Below, one piece after another: positions 1-11,925 of a stretch of DNA of 64,000 bases. The DNA comes from Ctena decussata (taxonomy: Eukaryota; Mollusca; Bivalvia; Lucinida; Lucinidae): positions 89,315,138-89,379,137 of the forward strand of contig OZ022503.1 of assembly GCA_963989385.1 (NCBI GenBank), given 5' to 3'. The position numbers and the translations under genes were made by a program. The notes under the pieces are model-generated. The model searched no databases and was not told where the DNA came from. It worked only from the letters and a program-made list of their open reading frames with translations. Numbering within the stretch: position 1 is the stretch's first letter; the number at the start of each line of letters is the position of its first letter.

Positions 1-1282
1 CATGATGTTGACATTGATGGCGCAAAGCCTGTGAAGCAACATCCATATAGAATGAACCCTGTGAAGCAACAGTATCTCAGGGAAGAGATTCAATATTTGC
101 TGGACAATGACTTTATTGAACCAAGTCAAAGTGACTGGAGTTCTCCATGTATTCTTGTGCCAAAACCTGATGGAACTTTTCGCATGTGTACAGACTATCG
201 AAAAGTTAATTCTGTGACTAAAACGGATACATTTCCAATCCCACGTATTGATGATTGTATTGATCAAATTGGACAAGCCAGATATGTTACTAAATTTGAT
301 CTTCTGAAAGGATTTTGGCAAATTCCTTTGACAGACAGAGCTAAGGAGATTTCGGCATTTGTTACACCAGATGGACTCTATCAGTATAAGGTTGTGCCAT
401 TTGGTATGAAAAACTCTCCAGCAACGTTTCAGAGACTTATAAATAGCTTGACATCTGATCTGGGTGGTTGTAAAGCATACATCGACGATGCAATCATCTT
501 CAACGATGAATGGAAACTACATCTACAGACTATCAGAGAATTCTTTCAAAGACTTAGTGATGCAAAATTGACAATCAATTTAGCAAAAAGTGAATTCTGT
601 CACGCAAATTTGACATTTCTAGGACATGTTGTGGGTCAAGGTCAGGTAAAACCTGTAGAAGCTAAAAGTGGAGGCTATCTCGGATTTTCCTGTACCTACA
701 TGCAAGAGACAACTGATGCGCTTTCTTGGTATGGCAGGATATTATAGGAAGTTCTGTAATAACTTCTGTGTAATTGCAGAACCCTTGACAAATTTGCTAG
801 GTAAAGGAAAGAAATATATTTGGAATGAAGACTGTCAAAAGTCCTTTGATAAGCTTAAGGCCATACTTAAGAATGCTCCAGTTCTCTTAGCACCAGACTT
901 CAACAAAGCATATAAAATGGCGGTAGATGCTAGTGATGTTGGTGCAGGCAGTGTTTTGATTCAAGAAGATAATGATGGTGTGGATCACCCTGTTTGTTAC
1001 TTTTCTAAGAAGTTCAACAAACATCAGAGAAATTACTCTACTATTGAAAAAGAGTGTTTATCTCTCATCCTTGCTCTTCAGCAATTTGAAGTGTACTTAT
1101 CTTCTTTAGCCACACCGATTGTTGTCTTCAGTGATCACAATCCACTGACCTTCATTCATAAAATGAAGAACAAAAATCAGCGGTTACTCAGGTGGAGTCT
1201 CATGTTGCAGGAGTACAATCTTGACATCAGACATATCAGAGGAAAAGATAATATTATCCCGGATGCACTTTCAAGAGCCTAA
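1..1282 (+). pseudogene. Ty3/gypsy-type reverse transcriptase-RNase H, 5' truncated by the window, one frameshift
   Basis: This is the C-terminal half of a retrotransposon polyprotein that copies element RNA into DNA. The open frame enters from base 1. The RT part has a basic start with PYR...VKQQ, then SSPC.LVPKPDGT, YRKVN, TKFDLLKGFWQIPL, FGMKNSPATFQ and the catalytic box YIDD near 480-491. In the second frame (from 668) come the RT connection motif FLGMAGYYRKF and an RNase H domain with AVDASDVG, FSKKF, TIEKECL, SDHNPLTF and the closing DALSRA, followed directly by TAA at 1280. The frames differ by one base at an A4 run (664-667), so this copy cannot make one protein. No integrase follows RNase H; a polypurine tract and LTR come only about 135 bases later. 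The RT and RNase H resemble Gmr1-like Ty3/gypsy elements, in which integrase lies upstream of RT, but deletion of a downstream integrase is the alternative. Confidence 0.9.
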
Positions 1283-1414
1283 ATTTGGCTATTACTACAT
1301 GATGTCTGGATTAGTACTGATATATATACAGTGTATATGCATTAAACTTAATTTTGTTTCATAATTGGTCATATGGCAAAAGAAAGCTTTATTTCATAAA
1401 ACTTTCTTTTCCTT

Positions 1415-1426
1415 GAAGAGGGGAAG
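1415..1426 (+). other. Polypurine tract (plus-strand primer site)
   Basis: GAAGAGGGGAAG is an unbroken run of 12 purines directly abutting the TGTTA start of the LTR. This is where LTR retrotransposons prime second-strand DNA synthesis, and it fixes the LTR boundary at 1427. Confidence 0.75.
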
Positions 1427-2027
1427 TGTTATGAATATGGTGTTTAAGTTGGTGTAAATATTTTCTTTTACCATGATTTTGCAGTTTTTAGATGTTTACT
1501 AGGTTTGAAATAAACAAGTTGTTTACATTGTACTTTAGAACATTCTGGAATAACTATTTTTAGTACTGAGAAAATATTAGACCTTTCTGTTGTAAACATT
1601 AAGAATCTTCTGGTATGAAATTATGTCAGAATTGAGTACTTTTTGGTAAGATCTATTTTTGGTTAGTTCCGGAATGTTCCTAGATATTATATAAAGAGGA
1701 CAGATTTTCATTTAGAGGATATTTGTATGAAAACTTTCACCAGTCTATAGTAAAATAAGTTATACTGGAATTTAAATATATTGGATTTGGAAATATTCAT
1801 GTGCTCATACATACTTTATCTTCTGGGATCAGAAATTATTAAAGGACTTGTGTTTTAAATTCTGAGGGACATTCAGACTAAAATAAGGTATCGTTAATTA
1901 CATATTTTCTTGATTAATTAATGACTGTTTTATTTTGATGTACAAGTAAATAAATTTTGTTAAGTTTAAAAACAGGCTTGTTGCTGGTTTACTTCCATCT
2001 TTTTGTTACCTCCGCCAGGTCGTAACA
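1427..2027 (+). mobile_element. 3' LTR of the Ty3/gypsy-type element
   Basis: The 601-bp segment begins TGTTATG and ends CGTAACA, so it has the short TGTTA/TAACA inverted ends of an LTR, and it sits immediately after the polypurine tract. Inside are a TATA-type box (TATATAA at 1688-1694) and a poly(A) signal (AATAAA at 1949-1954) in the order expected for U3-R-U5. The partner 5' LTR is left of the window, so age and target duplication cannot be read. Confidence 0.8.
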
Positions 2028-2573
2028 GAAGTAAGCAGCTTTCCAGTTCGTAAAGTTTTAATACAGGTATTTTAGCTATGTCCACAAATCTTGCCAGTGG
2101 AAGGCGACGGTTTGCTATAAGTCAGTTCAAATTGAGCAGCATCAACATTCATTCTTTAATTGGCTATTTTGTTTATGCTGTCCTGACTTCTTCTTATTAC
2201 TTTTCCATCGAAATTTCCGTTTCCTTTTATTCATGTGAAATTTGCCATTACGCTCATCAGACTCTCCATTGTACTGTCCGATCTTCTGCATTTGTTCTGA
2301 ATCCTTTGGTAACCTAACAAGAGGTCTGTTGTTCCAACAAAAGCAATACCTGATTCCGATGCCGTGTGATGTTCGAGTTTTATCATGCATCTACTGCAAA
2401 GTCTACCCGATAGCAGGAGTATGATAACATAATGTGACATCCTGTCACTTTAGAACTATGCTTGCGCGAATATAATTATGCGATGCCTTTAGAAGTGGGC
2501 TCTGAAAATGATTGGCTACATACTGACGTGGACAGTGATAACAACATTCGACTGGTTAATGTTGTCACCGACT
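2028..2573. other. Unassigned sequence between two elements
   Basis: Short open frames overlap here on both strands, but none has recognisable motifs or splice logic. I see no gene. Confidence 0.5.
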
Positions 2574-3531
2574 TAGAGTAAGGGGACATGGCTTCGCACA
2601 CTTTTATGACTTTTGCAGCTTTGGCTAACAAAGCTTGTAACTCAACGCATGTTTCGTCATATTATTATATACCTTGACTCTTTCTAGAAATTAAGAATAA
2701 AAATATTTGGTCAAAGACCCTGACGTCACAAGTAGCACGTGCGGTAATATATAGTGCAGTTCTACGTGGTATTTTGGGTATATGGGTACATGGCTTCGCG
2801 CACCTCTTCTAGCAGGAAATAGAAGCATTCTAGATTTCTTTGAATATTGTGTCATATACCTTAGAGCCAGTAAATGACAACCATAAAACAACAGCCAATA
2901 TGCTACTTTTGTTTATAGTTTGCAGGGTAATATGTATAATGTCAATGTTCCTTCCATAAATGGAAAGAAAAAAATCAGCGATTTTCAGAATTTTATTTGA
3001 TTTTAAAACACTGGTTAATAAGTGACTGACAATTTATTGTTGAATCCATCCCAGCTCGACTGTGTAAATTTACAGTGGACTTACGACAAAATTGGATGAC
3101 AGCTAAAAATAATATGCGGACTTTTCTTACAAAAGTCAGGGACAAAATTCACATCCCGTAGCGTGGAAAATCTTTGGTGTCCATACAACCGGCATAGGTT
3201 TTGATGATTGTGCACTTTGTATTCTGAAGAAAGCAAATGACAATTTCATTAACACTTCAAGAGCAAAATTTCGACAGTGTGCTATCAATAATATTGCCTG
3301 TTCTAAAAATTTTAAACTTTCCCGACTTCGATCTGAATGTTTTATATATTTTGGCGCCAAACTGCACGTGATGCACAGCACGCGAAAGTGATGTCAAAAA
3401 CCTTTAGTTAAACAACCTTGAAATATTTGCAAAACAAAATGATGTTCAGACAACTGATGACTGGCACATACTACGAAATCCTGTAGGTGTGCGAAGCCAT
3501 GCCCTGTGCGAAGCCATGTCCCCTTACTCTA
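2574..3531. mobile_element. 958-bp element with 27-bp perfect terminal inverted repeats
   Basis: Bases 2574-2600 (TAGAGTAAGGGGACATGGCT, then TCGCACA) are the exact reverse complement of 3505-3531. The right end carries a second, inner copy of TGCGAAGCCATG at about 3490-3502, and a weaker copy in opposite orientation lies near 2787-2800. The interior encodes nothing recognisable, so this is best read as a non-autonomous DNA element. I could not define a target duplication or a superfamily. Confidence 0.65.
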
Positions 3532-3662
3532 CGTCATAACGCATTCTTAACGTCATCCAGGTCTAACAAAACTGCCTTTGCTTTTCATTTGTTAGCCGTT
3601 CTTTAGGTCTTAAAATCTTCAAATGATGCATGATAAATAGAAAACCATGCAAGTGTATTTTA

Positions 3663-3737
3663 ATATCAAGTTTATCAGGCTCGACCAAGCCTCGCCGTTC
3701 CTACGCTGATTCTGATCTCACCTGATAAACTTGATAT
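3663..3737. repeat. 17-bp perfect inverted repeat with 41-base loop
   Basis: ATATCAAGTTTATCAGG (3663-3679) is repeated as its reverse complement at 3721-3737. It could form a hairpin. No flanking gene explains it; it is probably a small foldback repeat. Confidence 0.6.
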
Positions 3738-4464
3738 CAAAAGACACTGACATGGTAGTCTCCATTTAAAGCGCGCCCTTTCTTTTCAACGTTATTTCCT
3801 TTTCCTCGAAGTCATTTGCAATTCTTGGTGATTCCAACATTATTCCGAACATATGGCATTGTGCTGAATTTGTTTTCCGATGACGCCATTTTCATACTAG
3901 TTTCCCAGCCATTTCTCGACTAAATGTCTCTAACCTCACTCTTCTACCTGAATTTTCGTACGAGTTTTCGATCGTGGAAATTAAATTACTGAACTCGGAT
4001 TTTAAGTTCCGATCTTGCAATTTGTTTTCCTGTTTCCAACTTTACTGCGCCCAGTAGATAATGGCGCCTTGTCAACTCCATTACAAAGCAACAGACCTTA
4101 ACAGCGTAACGCTTCTGTAATCTGCAAAATTACATTTTATCCATATTGTTTAAATGGACAGTCTTTGAGACCTGGGAAAGTTATACATACGAACCAAAGG
4201 CGTTTACTCTGAACGGTTTTGAGAAAGCACAAGTTTAGCCTACCTGAGTTTTGGCTGTTTGCTTATGCCGCACGTTACCAAGCTTGCCTTTTAAACTAAA
4301 TCATAACATAAAGTTTTGAACTTACTTGAACAACTACGACAAGAGTTCCTTTAGCAAAAAAACATAGAACGGGAAAATGAGAAATTTATTAGTATGGGCT
4401 CATACGTTTTCAAATTGTTCTTAAATCAAAATAAAAGTCATATCGTCCCGGTATGTGTTTCCGC

Positions 4465-5250
4465 GCGGTATGTGTTTCAGAGCCCTAACTATAATCATAA
4501 ATTGTACATGGCAGAGCATTGGCACTGAGGAAACTTATTGACATCTATATTCTGCAGAGGGTCTTGTTCCTCTCCATGATAAAGAATGACCAAAACTATC
4601 ATCTGGGAGAAAAGAATTTAAAAATCAAGACATGATGTGCTTTAAATAGCCATTTTTCTTAATGCACTTTTGTTCTGGTTGTTGCGACCCTGAAATCTTT
4701 TAAATTGGCAAAATTTTGTAAGAAAAACTTACCGTCAGTTAATGGTATGCTTAATATCTTTAATATCATGCAATAGTTGAGGTTCACTGAAAATATGTTA
4801 GAACTTTTCAAAAAAGTTTTTGACAAGAGGGTCCTTATATCCAAAAAAGTGTTTATCAGTACCAGTGAGTAACGGTAGGTTGAATTGTTTTTGTTTATAA
4901 TCTGAGTTGTAAAGATCAAAATTATTTTTCTTTTGCAGTTATGTCACCAGGTCCAGTTGTAACACAATGTGCATATAAAAATTTAACACTGTTATTTGGA
5001 ACTTTGTAGGCATTTCCAATTTGAGGCATAGGGGGTTGACAACTTTGAGACAAGGCTGTCATGGCTCCAAGGTTGGCATGCTATCTGAATTTATTACCAC
5101 CATCTCAAGAAGGATTGGTTGATTATTGAAACCTTTTATTATATGGTGTCAACATTAATATGCTAACTCCTGAAATCCATATTTCCTCCTAAGCAAATCA
5201 AATAAAATTTTCTGTTAAAGTTTTAAAAAGGGCTCTGAAACACATACCGC
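4465..5250. repeat. 786-bp interval between 21-bp perfect inverted repeats
   Basis: The 21 bases at 4465-4485 (GCGGTATGTGTTTCAGAGCC plus C) match the reverse complement of 5230-5250 exactly. A further copy of GGTATGTGTTTC lies just outside the left arm at 4450-4461, and GGGCTCTGAAA also occurs near 2496 and 5426. The interior has no coding potential. It is probably a non-autonomous DNA element, but the true outer borders are unclear because the core motif recurs. Confidence 0.5.
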
Positions 5251-6053
5251 ACTAGAAGGACAAGTGAAAATAGGTAGTCTCCTCAAATACAAACCCCTGA
5301 TTTTAATTCTATACAATAATTCATGAGGACAAGTGAAATGGTAGGCTAAACATTACAGAGGACTCTAAATATGTTTTTGGGCCAGCCTTGCTGCATATGT
5401 ATTAAAGAAGTTGATTTTGATCTTAGGGGCTCTGAAACTGATGTCGCTGGGATAATAAAAAACTCAACTCAAACGAATTTTAGCAAAATCATAAGGGGTT
5501 TCCGATGCATAAATATCAGAGTTATCAATTGAAATTTGAGACACGCAAGCCATGCATATGAAACGTACCTTAGATTCATGAAGATAGTTAATAGGTTAAT
5601 AGGGAAACAAAGAAGACCGACATGAATCTCGAAATATATACCGGAATATATCTTTGAAACACTTTTTTTCCTTTTCACAGATCAGGAAATTGACTTGACT
5701 CGTAAAGACAAACCAGGGAAAGGGCATTGAAGACATCTTTTGCATTTGTTCTCCAGAACCTTTGATGTGCGTTAAATGAAAACCCAAACTTTTACAAGGA
5801 GGCATAATAAATCGAATAATTTGGCACAGGACTGCATCACAGACATTGGTGACAGTTATTAAATATAGGACCATAGTCATTACAGTGAAATGTAAAGGAG
5901 CCAACTACCTTTGCCAGTTTACAACAAAATTAAAGTAAGGGAACCGTCAAGGGTATGCCACAATGGTAAACCGCAGCCAACTCTTGACTCAGATAGGAAG
6001 AGAAAAAGGACAAACATACGTTTTCTGTAAATGTAGAGGAACGGCAGGACAAG

Positions 6054-7383
6054 CTTCCTACGATATACTGGTTACATAAACTTCATAAACGACTATATAA
6101 AGCCAGGTTTATTGCTAATTCTGGTGCTCGTACCACTACTGAACTTTCCAAATTATTAACTTCTTGCCTTACCGCTATTAAAATTCATGTAATTAGGTAC
6201 TGTGAAAAAGTTTACGAACGGTCAGGAAAAACTTTGTTTTGGTCAATTAAAAATTTCTACCGAGGTTCTTGATAACTGAAGTCTAGAGGATATCGCGCGT
6301 CTGGTTTGTCTACACACGATTTTTCTACACTCTATACAACTTTGCCCCATGATTTAATAAAAAAGAAATTAATAAATTTAATTTAGACTACTTTTCAGAG
6401 AGAGGGTGCTCCTTATCTTGCTTGCAATGATAAACATGATTTTTTACTTCCGATGACCAAAACAGGTTTAAAATGTGGTCTTGCCAAAATGTTTGTGATG
6501 ATTTAGTATATCTTCTAGATAACATTTTCATCAGATTCGGTACTAAGTTACACAGACAAATTATAGGAATTCCGATGGGTACTAACTGCGCTCCTCTTGT
6601 CGCAGATTTGTTTCTATTTTGCTATGAAAGAGACTTTATGATGTCTCTTTCTGATGATACTCAAGGTCATGTCATTGAAGCATTCAACTCAACGTCTACA
6701 TACTTGGACGACCTTTTAAATATTGACAATCCTTATTTTGAAGGAATGGTTAGTCAAATTTATCCTGCTGAATTGCAGTTAAATAAAGCAAATACATCTG
6801 ATACCGAGGCCCCATTTTTGGATTTTCATTTTCAATTTTAGATGGATTTGTTTCATCTAAAATTTATGACAAACGCGATGATTTTGATTTCGACATTGTT
6901 AATTTTCCGTTTTTGGATATTGATGTTCCCCGCACCACTTCTTATGGTGTTTACATTTCTCAGCTTATTCGCTTCGCTAGGGTGTCTAGTCATTTGGCTG
7001 ATTTCAATGCTCGTAATAAAAGTTTGACTGCCAAGCCTTTACAGCAGGGGTATCGGTATCATTAACTTCGGAAAGCTTTTTCTAAATTTTATCGTAGACA
7101 CTTTGAATTGGTTTCTAAATATAATACAGGGTTAAGGTTACTTTTGCAACAAGGCCTATCGGAACCTGAATTTTATGGTGACTTAGTATATAAATTACGC
7201 AAAATCGTAGAGAAAACAGAATTTCCTGATCAATTTAAGAAAATTATCATACGATTTAAACGCATTGGCTATAACATAGATGTAATGCTAGTGGTTAACC
7301 CAATCACGGTTGACAACTTTGCTGTCCTCTTTAATTGCACGCCGGTGGGTCGGGGTTCAGACTCTGTGATAGCCCCTACATAA
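6054..7383 (+). pseudogene. Penelope-like element reverse transcriptase, decayed
   Basis: Penelope-like elements prime reverse transcription on chromosome ends or nicked DNA. From 6054 one frame reads LPTIYWLHKLHK, then KARFIANSGARTTTELSKLL, the conserved N-terminal RT block of this group. The next block (6473-6841) carries FIRFGTKL, the box GIPMGTNCAPL.ADLFLF and the catalytic YLDD (about 6700-6711). A third block (6842 on) contains the KRDDFDF...NFPFLD stretch out of frame, and the last (7108-7383) reads LSEPEFYGDLVYKLRKIV and ends NFAVLFNCTPVGRGSDS...APT then TAA. At least three frame changes or stops separate the blocks, so the copy is dead. No GIY-YIG endonuclease follows. Family assignment is from the RT motifs. 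Confidence 0.8.
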
Positions 7384-7671
7384 AGCTATATATTAGTTGG
7401 TTGGGGCCGGATGTTTGTCTGTTTCTTGGCCCACCGGGGTTCAACTGGTGGTCTTCTTTTGCTCCAGTGCTCCAGTGGTGTTGCTGACGCCCCAGGGATC
7501 TCCAGGTGTCTCAACACGTTTTGGCTGTCGAGTCCTCATCCTTGCTTCATCACGGTCTATTCTTGATTTTAATTGTTGGCCGTGATGACTCTCTGATGAG
7601 TATGGGGACCTCCATACGAACCGAACTACCAACTAATTGTGTGCTCCGCGGCGAAGGGTGAGGGTGAAGGT

Positions 7672-8062
7672 TTGGGCCCTGTAAAACCGGTTTAAATACC
7701 CCAGTACTTATTACTGACTGTCCCAAGGCAGTACTTTTGTTGCGGTCGCAATTGTTTTATGTTCGGTGCTGTTTAATTTATTCGGTTCTCATTAAAACCC
7801 TTCTATAATAAAAATAGAAAATAGGTAAAATATTTGTTAAATGTTTTTCGTATAATTGGCTTAGTCTGTTGTAACCCTTCTGTTGGTCTAAATTATTTAG
7901 TTCAATAAAGATAGCTAAGTTGCCACCTATTTGGGAAAGAGCTGCTGACTCGGCTTATTACTTGTAATTATTGGTTTGTTGGGGTATCTTTGTTAATCTT
8001 TCTCTTTGATGTTGGGGATATAGGGTTTGGGATCTGATTCAGTCAGTTCCTGAAGTGTAGTT
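7672..8062 (+). repeat. R1 dispersed repeat, copy a (tail behind the Penelope-like RT)
   Basis: Begins GGGCCCTGTAAAACCGGTTT, continues CCCCAGTA...TTACTGAC.GTCCCAAGGC and later CCACCTATTTGGGAAAGAGC and TCAGTTCCTG. The same blocks recur in order at 62879-63198 (+), 46184-46510 (-), and in part at 35925-36330, 54722-55022, 55985-56165, 57283-57385 and 57737-58245. Because it directly follows the RT frame, R1 may be the 3' tail of that element; an independent insertion is equally possible. Confidence 0.65.
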
Positions 8063-9815
8063 ACTCTTTAAATATACACTATACTAGACTATACTAAATA
8101 TACTAGATGCAGAAATACCAGGTCTCTCTACCCCAAGCGAGCTGATCAGAGCCCTAAAACAAACGCAAACAGGGACAAAGAACAAGAAAAGACTTTAAAA
8201 CATAATGTGCCTCCTGGTATAACCCGCAAAGCTACACAGAATTAAAATTAACATCGGGACTACGGCCTTGAAATGGCCAGCTGCAATGGCCAGCTTCCAA
8301 AGGTACAAGGGTGGGGGTGGGGGGAGTGGGGTCTAAACATTTATTACTCTCGAAACTTTTCACTGTTGGTCCCGATGTTATTCGGAATTTATAAATGCAT
8401 ATAAAAGGTGCAAAATGGCTTGCTAAGTCAATCAATGTACCGTAGCGTCGACACGAAAATCAAATATGTCACTATGATGAAACAAAGACAAATATTGTTG
8501 GCTAAACCAAACTACATTGCGAATCAGAATTAAAGGAAAACCATAAATCGAACCATAGGGGGTCAAGCAAGCCCTAGCCCACTCGTAGAAGTTACTTCTT
8601 TATCCTATCTACACCAGCCATCCCAAAATGGAACTAATAAGCGTAAGTAATTACTTTCCTTCACAGGGAGACTATTTCTTTTATACTCCCAATTATGCAC
8701 TACGATTGCGTCAAAATGTTTATCAACGCTGTATCTGTATCGACTTCTACATTCTAGAATTTTTAAAAGTTTACTTAGGCTGCACAAAAATGTATTTTTC
8801 ATATGACGTCGCTGTAATTCAGTGAATAACGTCGTGTCATAAAAATCGTATGGCCACACGTGTTATAACACTTGGGATTGTACACGTAACGCCATTGACA
8901 ACGTCCATGCCAACATTGCGTTTTCTTATTGATAAAATGTTCCGTTTGAAGGCATTAAAATCCCATTGTAAAGGGTCATATGATAAACAGAATATTACAC
9001 GATTGGTCGTTTCATATGAAATTAATGAAATGCACCGAAGGCTCGTTTCATAAATTTCATATTAAATGACCACTCGTGTGAGATCCTCTATATCTCTTCG
9101 CGCGCTGAAGTAACATCGGATTAGGACAAAACAAAGCAAAATCAAAATGATAACCAGAAAGTGCAACCTTTCCTTAATCACAAAATCCCAAACGATCAGA
9201 AAAGGTCAGTAATAAGCACTGGAATAGATTTTACAGCCGCAACACAGCACTATATTCCTCTAATGTAACAAATGAAAGAAACTGCTCATTGAAATATTTT
9301 AGGTGGATTAATGGAGAAAAAAAAGTTTTAGTGTGCAAAGGCTGATAAACAGAAGTTCAACTTTTTTCAAATCACGATATGATTTCTTTATGTGTGAAGC
9401 AAATACTTCATTCTTTGACGTCATGATATATGTGGGTTCGACGTCTATAATGCAAAATCTCGCATCGATTTGCTCTCCATTGAGGTATTAGATAAAGGGG
9501 ATGGGGGATTCCAAATGTACTTTGCGTATTTAATATTTTGAGCCTTACAACAGCAAATAAGCATTTATTTATCTCAATATAGATTTAAAGGTCACAGGAG
9601 AGCACCCTGAAGTACTTCCGTGTTTGTGATACGTGTCTTATAATTTACCTATGAGAAATCATCAGCTTTATTTGATTTCATAAAGTCAAACTACACAGTA
9701 AAAAGGCTCCTTATCGATATCTATGATACCATTTGTGCTTATACAAACATGCAAACAAAACCTTTTTAGAACATTTATTCGGAAAATATGGCTCAAAGTA
9801 ACACTGAAATCATAA
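8063..9815. other. Unassigned non-coding sequence
   Basis: Only short chance frames are seen. A 12-bp inverted pair (TAACATCGGGAC near 8249 and its complement near 8371) brackets a G-rich stretch. I recognise no gene, RNA or named repeat. Confidence 0.5.
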
Positions 9816-9816
9816 C

Positions 9817-11925
9817 AAGAGCTGTCGGCTGACAGCATAGCTCGCCTGAATAGGTGCTTGCCCATCACACAGTCGCTTTAGTGATGTGGACTGCTATGCA
9901 TAAAACTTCAGGCAAGCATGTCCATAATGACAATACATTTATAAACAAAAGCCATCTCAGAAATAAGTCTAAAAATAAGAAAAATCCACATGAAATTTCA
10001 AAGTCCATGAGCTTGAAATCAAAGATTTAGGAGGTGGGGATGGGGTGGAGGGAGAGGGGGGGGGGCTAGGATGTATCAAAACCTTGAACCATTATCCAAC
10101 ATCAGTCCAAGTATTAGTATCAACTGAGTCCATCGTGGCACTGTGAAATTATGTCTTCATAAATATAAAACTTTAACAAAATCTTTATGACGAAATTCAA
10201 AGTTGATGACCTTGAATTTAAGGTCACCCAAAGCGGTAAGCATATAGTGTTTTGTAAAAACTCAAAAAGGTGTCTAACATCAGTTAAAGTGTAAACTAAA
10301 TCTCTGAATCATGAATCAGTATGTTATTAGAAAACATTAATAAAGACCAAATTTCCTAAGTCCCTGACCTTGACATCAAGGTACCTGAGCAGGGTTAGGG
10401 TAGTACTCTGTAAAACTTTGGACTAATATCTAACTAAAAAGCAAACATAAAAAGAATTAATTGCTGGGTTCAGGAGATTATGTCTTCAAAAGTTTAACTA
10501 AAACATCTTATCAATAAAAAGACAATTTTCTAAGTCCATGACCTTGACATCAAGGTCATTGAGGGGAATGGGGGAAGTACATTGGAAAACTTTGGACCAA
10601 TATCTAACTACAGTGCAAGTATCAAAGGAATCCATCCATGGGTTAAGGAGATATTGAGCTGTATAAAACTTTAACCAAAACATCCAGTCAAAAATTCTCC
10701 CAATTTTCTAAGTCCATGACCTTGACATCAAGATCACGGAGTGGGGTGGGGTGTACCCTGTTAAACTTTGGACCAATATCTAACTACAGTGCAGTATCAA
10801 AAGAATCCATCAATGGGTTAAGGAGATATAGGTCTTTAAAAAACTTTCACCAAAACATCCAATCCGGTCGCCGACGCGGACGCCGACGCGGACGCCGACG
10901 CCGACGCCGGGATGACAACAATAGCTCTTCCTGAACTTTCGTTCAGGCGAGTTAAAAAATGAAATGAAATTTCAAAGTCCATGTGCTTGTGGTAAAAAAC
11001 AACTGAGGGGTAGGGACGAGGGGGTTGGGGTGGGGCTAGGACGTATCAAAACCCTGAACTATTATCTAACATCAGTCCAAGTATTAGTATCAACTGAGTC
11101 CATCATTGTGGCACTGTGAAATTATGTCTGCATAAATATAAAACTTTATCCAAAATCTTTATGACAAAATTCTAAGTCGATGACATTGACTTCTAGGTCA
11201 TCCAGTGGGGTAAGTATAAGGTGTTTTGTGAAAACTCAAAAAAAGTGTCCAACATCAGTTCAAGTATAAACTGAATCTCTGCAGAGCATTATGAATCAGT
11301 ATGCAATTACAAAACTTTAATAAAGACCAAAATTTCCTAAGTCCCTGACCTTGACATCAAGGTAAATGAGCGGGCTTGAGGTAGTACTCTGTAGATCTGA
11401 CTACAGTGCCAATATAAAAAGAATTCATCTATGGGTTCAGGAGATATGTGTCTTTAAAAAACTTTAACCAAAACAGCCAATCAATAAAAAGACAGTTTTC
11501 TAAGTCCATGACCTTGACATCAAGGGGGTGGGGGTAAAACCTTCAAAAACTTTACACCAATATCTAACTTCGGTGCAAGTATCAAAGATATCCATCCATG
11601 GGTTAAGGAGATATTGGGCTTTATAAAACTTTAATCAAAACATCCAGTCCAAAAAAACTCCCAATTTTCTAAGTCCATGACCTTGACATCAAGGTCACTG
11701 AGTGGGATGGGGCAGGTACCCGGTTAGACTTTAGACCAATATCTAACTACAGTGCAAGTATCAAAAGAATCCATCCATGGAAAAAGGAGATATAGGTCTT
11801 TAAAAAACTTTAACCAAAACATCCAATCTGTACGCCGACGCGGACGCCGACGCCGACGCAGACGCAGACGCCGTGGTGCCAACAATAGCTCTTCCTGAAC
11901 TTTCGTTCAGGCGAGCTAAAGAGGA
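9817..11925 (+). repeat. Tandem bivalve-type repeat with TGACCTTGACATCAAGGTCA cores, two large units
   Basis: Two related units (about 9817-10956 and 10957-11919) each consist of several roughly 175-base subrepeats. A subrepeat reads AAGTCCATGACCTTGACATC, a G-rich GGGGTGGGG stretch, TTTGGACCAATATCTAACTA, then CCATGGGTTAAGGAGATAT. Both units end in a (GACGCC)n run (10866-10908; 11832-11871) followed by AACAATAGCTCTTCCTGAAC and TTTCGTTCAGGCGAG. The start (GCATAGCTCGCCTGAA, about 9834) pairs with this end motif, so the block has short inverted ends like a non-autonomous mobile element. Perfect 20-bp palindromes occur at 10540-10559 and 11678-11697. Confidence 0.75.
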
